From: Pyrocephalus nanus
Lineage: Eukaryota; Chordata; Aves; Passeriformes; Tyrannidae
Direction: 5' to 3'
Assembly: GCA_038380795.1 (NCBI GenBank)
Contig: CM076268.1
Coordinates: 20,563,001-20,627,000, forward strand
DNA length: 64,000 nt
In this document: positions 56,801 through 64,000 of the stretch, piece by piece
Layout: each line of letters starts with the position of its first letter
Position numbering within the stretch: position 1 is the stretch's first letter
Translations under genes and position numbers: made by a program
Notes under the pieces: generated by a model
Databases searched by the model: none
What the model was told of the DNA's origin: nothing
The model's input: only the letters and a program-made list of their open reading frames with translations

Positions 56801-59800
56801 TGGGTTAGACAGACTAGATTTCCTGCCTACAATCTATTTTGAAATATTTTTTGACTGTTAGCATCGCTAAGAAAAATACTGAAACAGGAAACGTTGGAAT
56901 GCTGTTGATACACATAATCAAGTATACAGTGCAAACAGCATTTCCTTTACCAGAAGTGTTTAAGTCCTTTCAATTCTCTATAATTACACTTCTCCTAAAT
57001 AATCATTAGTACAGCCAAACATGAAGACATCTTAACTGCTTGACTACCACTAAAAGAGAAGAGGATTGCCTATTTGGAGTACAAAGACATTTAAAGGTTT
57101 TTTTGGTTCACAGAAGAGCCCCCCAAAAATATAAGCATAGTATAATACTTCCATAAACACGCTCTCAGCCTCCAGCTACTTGCAGCTTAAAGGCTTTGTG
57201 CAGCAGAGATAATTCCATTGTATATATCAACCTTTATAGATTTGTCTACCATTAATTCACCCATTAGGCTCCTGAAACCACATACACTTTTCACATTCAC
57301 AGCACAGTCACATAACAAAATCTCCACTGTCATGATGGTGTTGATCCTTTTGTGGAACTGAAACACCTGATGTGATCTCAGACCTATGTCTAGAATCTTA
57401 TCTGGCATAACCTTGCTGCCAGTCTCAATCAGGTTAGAGAACATTTAGCTTGAGTAGCCATTTAAATGAGTAAATACTTAAAATTCATCAGCTAACAATT
57501 TAAAAATCACTAAGGATTTATGCTTTCACAAGACATCTCTACAGCGATGAGTAGAAAAGAAGTACTGGAAGACTTTTCACTCCAGAAAACCTGGCCCAGC
57601 TGGGCACATCTTCAGTGCCAGCTGTGTGTGATGCTCCAGCCCACAGAGCTGCTGTCCTGTCAGACCAGTGGTCTGTGCCAGCACAAGCTCCTTGTACAGC
57701 TAATTTGGGTAACGAGCTACAACAGCACAGCACGGAGACCACAACCTCAAGTTGGTGGTGTTGAAGTGCAAATTATATACTTTCCTTTTCATACTCAGCC
57801 AACTACTCTGACCACTGAGTACAGCTGTGTTTAGGACAACACAGTGGAGTGGGGACCTAGAAGGAGACAACTGGGCACTAGAGATAAAATATACTCAAAA
57901 GAGTACAACCAGGAAAGACATCATGATGAACATACATTTTATATAAAGTGGTGGCAAGCAGTCAGATCATTGCTTTCACATCCTTGCAGTCTTGACAATC
58001 TTCTTGGCTACTCTGTCATCCATACTCAGCAATCAGTACAGCAGCAGAAGAGCCAGCACACGTTCATGCTCCCTTATTGAAAGGAGGTCATAAAAGAGTT
58101 GAGCTGTGCAAATGGAGAGCCTCTGCACAGTTTTACACAGCTGCATATCCAGCTAGAAATCTCTCCCTGGGCAGCTTCCACACCCAAGGCCAATGAAATG
58201 TGCATGGGGTAGCTATAAAGTTAATGACTTTGTAATTAACATTAGCAAACACATTTTACAGACTCAATGATCTGTAAGAGTGAACTTGCCTGCAGGCTGA
58301 AAGAGCCCTTGCCGCTCTTCCTCTCTCCCAGCCAGAACCACATGGCACTGGTTTGTCAAGTCAAGCAGCTGGATATTTCGGAGAGGAAAAGAAGCCCTCC
58401 TTTGCAGGAAAATTAGAAGCTGCCAAATTTGAGGCCAGTATGAGAAATTCTGGGGTTAACAGGCTGCTGCAAAGCTCACCATCCATTCACACTGCCTGCA
58501 CTGTGATCTGCTCTTCCCTCTGTGAATTCCCTCAATGAACCATCAGGCTTTTTTTGGCCAAGACCCATTGCTTCTTCCTGAACTGGGAAATGCCTCCTGA
58601 ACTCCTGGCATTGTCCAAGCTGTGGTAAAAGACTTCAGTTTATCACAGAAAAGCCCTGAACAACTGAACCACTGTGTCACTCAAGGCATGCTTTTGCACT
58701 CCTTTTGAAAGCACTTCCTCTGCATCTGCCCTGAAACTGATGGATGATCACCCTGGGGGAAGGTAGGCATGGGAAAAACTCACTCCAGATGCCAACACTG
58801 TATCTACCATCTGACTTTGAGAAGTGCTGGCACTCATGGTTGCAATTCAAACCAAAAGGAAGGATAAATATCCAGCATCCTCAAAAAAAAAAAAAACCAA
58901 ACCCAACAAAAACACCCACAAAACCAAAAACTAAAACAAAAAATGAAAAACCAGGCTCCAGTTCTTTTAAGCAGCAACAGGTCAAAGCAAACCAGACCCC
59001 TGCCTTCCCATCTCCATTTCCTCTCTTTACAAAGATGGTCCAAAAATAAAGCATGGTTAGGGAAAGGAATGAAGCTGTCCATTTCTCTGCAGTTCAAGAT
59101 AGTGGGAAGGCTGAAGTCAGCCTGTGCTCTACATTAGTGACAGAGATTGAGGCTCAGCTGTCAGCTTCCTTTAGTTTTTCAGGACTTGGAGAGACTGATG
59201 CCTAACAGGTACCTTGCTGCACCCTGGATTGTCACTGTTTAGCACTGACAGTGCTGTTTGATCAGGAGGCTTCAAAATGTACATTTCTGAGTCTCTCAGT
59301 GCCAGAAACCAGGCAATTAATCACTTGGAACAACACACAACCATATACTTTAACTGCTAAATCAGAGCAACAGGAAGGAAGGTCATCTTGTTCCTCCTCT
59401 GCTATGAGTGAAGTTTTCATGAGACCATCTTTGATTTCTTGCTGTCAGGAGCTACAGAATGAGCTGAGAGACTCTGCCACAAATTATCAGCCAATTCCTC
59501 ACTTGAACGGTTGCTTTTGTAAGGTCAAGTGCGGCAAATGCAAGCAGCATTAGGATTAAAGGATGAAATGCAGTTCCCTCTTGCTAGCCAGCACCTGCCA
59601 GACAAAGCACTAAGAGGTCAAATTAAACCAGCCAGAGAGGTCTACTGTCAAAACAAAACACAGCTACTGCCCACCCTGTAACCCTCCCTCTATCCATTCC
59701 CATTCTTGCTCAGCAACATACCTGCTGACTGTCAGAGTGAGTTCATCTGTGCAACCCTTGATTTTATTCTGAGCCTCAAGGTGTGTCATGTTCTCTGTGT

Positions 59801-59873
59801 TCACTCCATCGATGGCTATGATCTGGTCTCCTATACACAAGTTGGCTATTGCAGCTTTGCTACCTGGAGTCAC
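29666..59873 (-). CDS. PDLIM1: PDLIM1 (CLP36), PDZ and LIM domain protein 1, exons 2-7 (5' end outside window)
   Basis: Cytoskeletal adaptor of the ALP subfamily. It binds alpha-actinin through its PDZ and internal ZM-type motif and localises to actin stress fibres. Seen here: exons at 59722-59873, 50853-50937, 40395-40585, 34582-34736, 31492-31609 and 29666-29852 join in frame into 295 codons plus stop. Human PDLIM1 has 329 residues; the missing first exon of about 32 residues (start codon and PDZ carboxylate-binding loop) must lie beyond position 64,000. The order is PDZ remainder, linker with HIGSAHNR and a ZM-like motif ([13 protein letters not shown]), then one LIM domain with all eight zinc ligands (CEKC, HPEC, C, C, C, H) and the tail [10 protein letters not shown]. 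No damage seen. A further exon at 37745-37989 offers an alternative to exon 4. Confidence 0.96.
29853..31491 (-). other. PDLIM1: PDLIM1 intron 6
   Basis: Non-coding. I saw no repeat family or RNA gene in it; its open frames overlap on both strands and match nothing known. Confidence 0.75.
31492..31609 (-). CDS. PDLIM1: PDLIM1 exon 6 (start of LIM domain)
   Basis: Encodes [18 protein letters not shown] and [17 protein letters not shown], ending after the first two zinc-binding cysteines of the LIM domain. Acceptor CTCCAG, donor GTAAGT. Confidence 0.96.
31610..34581 (-). other. PDLIM1: PDLIM1 intron 5
   Basis: Non-coding. The open frame at 32523-32978 (+, 151 codons) has no family signature and runs antisense in an intron; treated as chance. 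Confidence 0.7.
34582..34736 (-). CDS. PDLIM1: PDLIM1 exon 5
   Basis: Encodes [20 protein letters not shown] and [20 protein letters not shown], then [11 protein letters not shown]. Takes one base to complete the phase-2 codon from exon 4 or from the alternative exon, giving proline or serine respectively. Acceptor CCTCAG, donor GTGAGT. Confidence 0.95.
37745..37989 (-). CDS. PDLIM1: Candidate alternative PDLIM1 exon with a PDLIM3-type ZM motif
   Basis: 245 bases, open throughout, on the PDLIM1 strand between exons 4 and 5. It encodes [43 protein letters not shown] and [16 protein letters not shown]. This follows the alternative exon of PDLIM3 (ALP), which has STPSSVST, LAPNIPLEMELPGVK, QFNTPMQLYSDDNI and METLQGQ in the same order. 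The donor is CCCCAG|GTAACC, phase 2. The favoured acceptor is CCCTCTGCAG, phase 0; a second phase-0 acceptor would move the upper border to 38022. The exon has the same phases as exon 4 and can replace it. It is GC-rich and more strongly preserved than the flanking intron. The standard human PDLIM1 protein has no such segment. Expression is not shown by sequence alone. Confidence 0.8.
38058..38075. promoter_or_regulatory. Double E-box inverted repeat
   Basis: CCCACGTG-TT-CACGTGGG: two CACGTG E-boxes arranged as an inverted repeat with a 2-base spacer. It lies about 35-85 bases upstream of the candidate alternative PDLIM1 exon, on the side where an acceptor or a promoter for it would be. E-boxes of this type bind bHLH-zip factors such as USF, MYC or TFE3; activity here is inferred only. 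Confidence 0.45.
40395..40585 (-). CDS. PDLIM1: PDLIM1 exon 4 (ZM-type motif, standard form)
   Basis: 191 bases, phase 0 at the start, phase 2 at the end. Encodes [16 protein letters not shown] and [20 protein letters not shown], the ALP motif and ZM-like motif of the usual PDLIM1 protein, which contact the alpha-actinin rod. Acceptor TTGCATGCAG, donor GTAAGT. Confidence 0.96.
40586..50852 (-). other. PDLIM1: PDLIM1 intron 3
   Basis: About 10.3 kb without recognised exons or full mobile elements. A poly(A) run of about 14 lies near 45,474. Several open frames of 60-165 codons on both strands look accidental. Confidence 0.7.
50853..50937 (-). CDS. PDLIM1: PDLIM1 exon 3
   Basis: Encodes [15 protein letters not shown] and [12 protein letters not shown], the conserved linker after the PDZ domain in ALP proteins. 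One base completes the codon from exon 2. It ends in phase 0 at GTAAGT, which decides which exons can follow it. Confidence 0.95.
51506..51524. repeat. Poly(A) tract
   Basis: About 19 A residues in PDLIM1 intron 2, with no attached retroelement visible. Confidence 0.75.
58881..58955. repeat. A/C-rich low-complexity sequence
   Basis: An A run of about 14 followed by irregular CAAAA/CCAAA units. Produces spurious lysine- and proline-rich frames. Confidence 0.75.
59722..59873 (-). CDS. PDLIM1: PDLIM1 exon 2 (PDZ domain)
   Basis: Encodes [20 protein letters not shown] and [20 protein letters not shown], the middle and end of the PDZ domain including the helix that lines the peptide groove. Starts in phase 0 after TCTCTTAG and ends in phase 2 at GTATGT. 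Confidence 0.97.
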
Positions 59874-60001
59874 CTAAGAGAAAACAAAAGGAGTGAATGG
59901 ACTTTCCAGTGAGGAGCTTTCCACAGCAACATCTGAAAAACAGTTGGAGAAGCTGTGGTTTCTGTCACTGGTACCTGGAAGCAAAGAGTTGAAAACTAAA
60001 G

Positions 60002-60083
60002 ATTTTTTTTTTTTTTTTTTTTTTGTGGTCACTCACAGATACAAATTTGGAGAGGAAACAACAGGTAAATTTAAAAAAAAAAA
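60002..60083. repeat. Poly(T) and poly(A) arms
   Basis: About 23 T residues at 60002-60024 and about 13 A residues at 60071-60083, some 46 bases apart. Together they could form an A:T hairpin. They lie in PDLIM1 intron 1. Confidence 0.7.
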
Positions 60084-61758
60084 AACAACCATATTTTCAC
60101 TCAAGACAGTTGATTTCATGCTAGAGAGCAAGACCATCCAGAAAGCAACTCTGTGCTGGACAGAGAAGTGCTCTCTGGAACAAGGTGCTGAGGACAGCCA
60201 GAAGTCCAAACCTCTAAGAACAGAGGTGACAGAAAAGTATCAGACTCACTGCAATACAGTCAATGCCAATCACAAACACCTTTGCCTGCATCACGATCTC
60301 ATCTGTTTCCTTCCCTGGAGAAAGGTTTGGGCTCAAGATTTTGGATTGCTTCTTTAGTTGTAATAAACTGGTTTTGCCCAGGAACAGGTGCAACACACAC
60401 TCACTGACTCCAGCAAGACCAATCCCAAGGCAGTGTGTGATCTAATGAGCAGAATGGAAGGGAGAAAGGCATCAGAAACTTCATCTTTAAACCACAAACT
60501 GGCAATAGTTTTGAAAAAAGTAGATACATCACCCCCAGTCTGACCACAGCTCACCATGATACCTTCTGCCACATTACATCTCCCTTTCCTCTCCATGCAT
60601 GGTGCTTTGCTTTCCAGATACACAACCGCACTGCTAAAGAGGTGCTGTGCTCTGCCTGAGAAACAACTGATGGAAGGAGCTTGGGGTAAAGACACTATGC
60701 AGTAATGCCATTGGTATGACACTACAAATTAAAAAGTCCCAGCCAAAACTTGGCATTTTCAAGAAAATCAACTAAATTGATTGCTCATTTTTCCCTACTT
60801 CTTTTAAATATGCGTCCTCTTAACAACTGAGACCTCTTCGGGCCAAATGTATTGCTTGGGTGGAGGGTGAATAATGTCATGTTTGTGGCTTTGCAAGCAC
60901 TACATAAGATTTTGTGCAGTTTTAATGACTTTGTGGAAGGATTGTAATGATTTATGTGGGCTTTCATCAATTATTTAATAAGTAAAGGAAATGAGAAGAG
61001 TGCATTGCTCCCAGACATGAGTACATATTAAAGCATGCCTTGCAGCTGAGACATACCTCGTTTATGAGTCCACTGCAAGTAGTATTCATTCTATGCATTC
61101 ATGCTAGGTTTCAGCATGCTGGAAAGCAGCTGAGCAAACCCAGCAGAGCTGTCAGACATAAACAAACACTGTTCACAAGATTTAGAGATCTCTCCTAATG
61201 TGGGTTTGGTTGGCAAATCACTGCCCCGAGGAAAACACTCCCCTTCTAGAAGTGTCACACATTAGCAGCAGTTACAATTACTGTTTTCCCTGGGCTGAAA
61301 TCGAGGTTTTCAGCACATCCCTTCACAGTTGTGGTGGGGGTATTTTCCCTAACCAGAAGAAAGATCACAATATGCTTCTCTTTTTTCACCTCTCTACTAG
61401 GATAGTATTTCACAGAAAGGGGAAGGACACAGACATGTATCACAGATGTCCAAGGTTGACCAAGGTGTTCAACATTAATCCAAAGAGCTTCAGATGGATC
61501 AAACAAATAGTGGGTGTCTACCTGCACACCACTTCCAATGCTGCAAGTGGTCTATGAACTGACAAGAGGAAGTACTGCTGAAAAGACCAGACAAGGCACC
61601 AGATGGATGTAGAAAATCTGCTTTAAATGTAAGATCATCTCCTCCCAAGCTGCAGCCCGCAGCTGACTGGTGGCCTATCGAGGCCACTGAGTGTAATCTG
61701 CAGTCACTCCACTGGATGCACTGCCTTGAGAGTACCTTCTGTAAACCTTGTGACAAGG

Positions 61759-62342
61759 TGTCACAATTTAACCCCATCCAGCAACTAAGTACCACACTTA
61801 TTAACCCCCCTCACCAGCAGGACCAGAGAGAGAATCGGAAGAGTAGAAATGAAAAAACTCCGGGGTTGAGATACAGACAGTTTGAAAGGTAAAGCAAAAG
61901 CTGCTCATGCAAGCAAAGCAAAACAAGAAATTAATTCACTGCTTCCCATGGGCAGGTGTTCACCCATCTCCAGGAACACAGGGCTCCATCACACCTTAGG
62001 GTTACTTTGAAAGACAAATGCCATTAACTCCAAACAGCACTCCCTTCCACCTTCTTTCCCCTCTTAGTATAACTGAGCATGATGCCATATGGTACGGAAT
62101 ATCCCTTTGATCAGCTGCAGTCAGATGTCCCAGCTGTGTCTCCACCCAGTCTCCCCTGCACCCTCAGCCTCCTCACCAGCGTGGCAGTACAAAAAGCAGA
62201 AAAGGCCTTGGCTCTGTGCAAGCCCTGCTCAGCAATAACAAAAACATCTCTTATTATCAATGCTGTGTTCAGCACAAATCCAAAACACAGCCACATACCA
62301 GCTGTGAAGAAAATGAACTCTACCCCAGCCAAAACCAGCACA
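61759..62342 (-). mobile_element. Solo LTR of an endogenous retrovirus
   Basis: 584 bases with TG...CA ends. Read on the minus strand it begins TGTGCTGGTTTTGGCTGGGG and ends GGGGTTAAATTGTGACA. It shares its first part with the LTR at 24432 and its last part with the LTR at 14539, so it is the full-length example of the family in this window. No gag, pol or env sequence adjoins it. It lies in PDLIM1 intron 1 in the same orientation as the gene. The TATA region is degraded (TATACTAA). No clear target-site duplication was seen. Confidence 0.85.
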
Positions 62343-62480
62343 TAGGGACAGCTAGCAGCCGTGAAGAAACCCTGAGCACTGAAAGTTGCCCATAGTCCCA
62401 CCAGACTTGGGAGCTGCCTACGACATATCCCTAAGGACCTGTCCTCCTGTTGCACGAGACACAGTGTGGGTCTCACCCTG
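62286..62480. repeat. Local duplication, copy A
   Basis: 195 bases starting CACAGCCACATACCAGCTGT and ending GTGTGGGTCTCACCCTG. The first 57 bases are the 5' edge of the adjoining LTR, the rest is its flank. Copy B lies 1,435 bases to the right with about five mismatches by eye. Confidence 0.92.
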
Positions 62481-63720
62481 GCTGCTGGGCCTTAACCACA
62501 TCACTTGGTTTCCTGGTGCATTTATTTCCTCTGGTACCAAAGGAGGGAGAGGGGCACATTACTAACCCCAAGCTCAGCACACTTATTACCATGACTCATT
62601 TTCAATCAGACAAAACTGCCAAAGGGTCAAGAATAACAGTGGATTAACGCCAGCGCTGGAACACTGCTGGAGACTCAGCTAAACATCTTACATTTCAAGA
62701 CTGATAATCTACATAATATGTGGTAGGCTGCTAGAAATTATCCTGTGCCACCAGGAACAGCTAAGCCGGAGGAGCCAGGGACACTGAAATACTGAAGCCT
62801 CCTGAATAAACTCCTAGAGCCCCCAAGGATGAGTATTCACAGTGATACCTCAGCACTTTGCCAGTGCTTGTGGTGTCAGTTCCCCTTCTGTGTCCACTTC
62901 AGAGGAATTTGAAATGTGAGTGCTCTTCTCCATCAGGTAGCACAAGGGCTATTACATCCACTCAGGTACCACCCAAACCTCTTCCCTATGGGGAAGCTAC
63001 AAGGATGCACAGTAATAAAAAGGATAAGTGAATTTGCCAAAAGAAAACGTTGTAAAATAACTTGCCCTGAAATGCAACCTTCCAAAAACTGCTGCACTGC
63101 AACATCCAGCTCGTACTCCCTGCCAGGACTGCTCATAGGAAACATGTCTGCACAAGGGCAGGGTACCGGAGGTAACCCATCCCCCATCCTTTTAGGATGA
63201 TTAATAGCTACTAATAATGTTCCCTTCCCCCTCGCAGTAAGGCCTGGGCTTATCTCAGTGCTGTCAACGCTGCTTTTGATATTTGCTCACCTACCAGTTA
63301 AGTCAGGAAAGCAAAAGGCGTTTCTGTTATTAAGCGAGGAGCACAGAGCTGCCACTGGGAAGACCTTTTCCTGCTTTTATTTTTGTCACATGCCTCCCTG
63401 GTCCATGGGAAGCAGCAGGATGGGCAGGCTCAGAGGTGCTCAGAGCACTGACAGCTATCAGCCAGCTTACACAAAGGACTCCATAAAAGAACAAAAGCAT
63501 TTAGGCTCACAGGAATCCAGTACATTTTGCACCAGCTGAAACTGCTTTGCTCCCGCTCTCACATGATCTGGCCCAATCTCTTTCCTTACCCTTTGCTCTA
63601 GACTGAGCATGGAGCGGACACCACCAGGAGACAAGGAGACACACCTTGTACAGGCCCAGTATGAGCAGATACAGATGACCAAGTAGTGAGCAGATACAGC
63701 TGCGCTTCTGCTTTGAAAGG

Positions 63721-63915
63721 CACAGCCACATACCAGCTGTGACGAAAATGAACTCTACACCAGCCAAAGCCAGCACACAGGGACAGCTAGCAGCCGTGAA
63801 GAAACCCTGAGCACTGAAAGTTGCCCATAGTCCTACCAGACTTGGGAGCTGCCTACGACATATCCCTAAGGACCTGTCCTCCTGTTGCACGAGACACAGT
63901 GTGGGTCTCACCCTG
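63721..63915. repeat. Local duplication, copy B
   Basis: Same 195 bases as copy A in the same orientation, including the last 57 bases of the LTR edge but none of the rest of the LTR. The surrounding sequence differs from copy A on both sides. Confidence 0.92.
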
Positions 63916-64000
63916 TCCTCACCCAGTGTGAAAGACACCACAAGGAACAAAACCAGCAAACACTACTTTAACCAAATCACACCCCATGCAAAGGCACAGC

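Larger units (their letters stand above)
50938..59721 (-). other. PDLIM1: PDLIM1 intron 2
   Basis: About 8.8 kb. Contains poly(A) runs near 51,506-51,524 and 56,241-56,258 and an A/C-rich low-complexity stretch at 58,881-58,955. No exon or RNA gene recognised. Confidence 0.7.
59874..64000 (-). other. PDLIM1: PDLIM1 intron 1 (partial)
   Basis: Continues past the right edge. I searched for the expected exon 1 (a Met-Thr-Thr-Gln start and a GPWGFRL loop) and did not find it, so the promoter is outside. Contains T and A homopolymers, one LTR and a local duplication, listed separately. Confidence 0.7.

Noticed and set aside
57187..57444. 85-codon minus-strand frame in PDLIM1 intron 2 with protein-like composition
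   Set aside because: Considered as a processed pseudogene or transposase remnant, but I cannot link it to any family and see no poly(A) tail or terminal repeats.
61670..61687. Short inverted repeat GTGGCCT-ATCG-AGGCCAC
   Set aside because: Seven-base arms are expected by chance in 64 kb, and no gene or element border coincides with it.
62111..63959. Two minus-strand frames with nearly identical protein sequence (62111-62476 and 63507-63959)
   Set aside because: At first this looked like a conserved paired gene, but the similarity is fully explained by the 195-base DNA duplication, and part of the frame is LTR.

Overview
The window is bird nuclear DNA. The signs are two vertebrate multi-exon genes with GT-AG introns, several degraded CR1 LINE 3' ends, LTRs of an endogenous retrovirus family common in birds, and a nuclear copy of bird-like mitochondrial ND5/cytochrome b sequence. 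I cannot name the species; the LTR family suggests a neoavian bird, possibly a songbird.

Positions 1-23,450 hold a complete HELLS gene (LSH/SMARCA6, a SNF2-family chromatin remodeller) on the + strand. It has a GC-rich, CpG-rich promoter region, 22 coding exons that join in frame into an 856-residue protein with all the main SNF2 helicase motifs visible, and a 3' UTR ending at an AATAAA signal. Its introns carry CR1 fragments and one LTR.

Positions 23,450-29,300 lie between two convergent genes. No coding gene was recognised there. The interval holds a CR1 fragment, a 3'-truncated LTR with a TATA box, and a roughly 485-bp NUMT covering the end of ND5 and the start of cytochrome b.

Positions 29,300-64,000 hold most of PDLIM1 (CLP36, an actin-associated PDZ-LIM protein) on the - strand. 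Coding exons 2 to 7 are present. Exon 1, with the start codon and the first part of the PDZ domain, lies beyond the right edge. Between exons 4 and 5 is an extra open exon that closely resembles the alternative ZM-motif exon of the paralogue PDLIM3. Its splice phases make it interchangeable with exon 4 but incompatible with using both, so PDLIM1 here probably has a mutually exclusive exon pair. This is the most interesting observation in the window. The partial first intron contains a solo LTR and a 195-bp local duplication that includes the LTR edge.

The two genes are not functionally linked. HELLS acts in the nucleus on DNA methylation and heterochromatin; PDLIM1 acts on actin stress fibres and Z-line-like structures. 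Their convergent order matches the two ends of the human 10q23.33 interval, but the CYP2C genes that separate them in human are missing from this gap.
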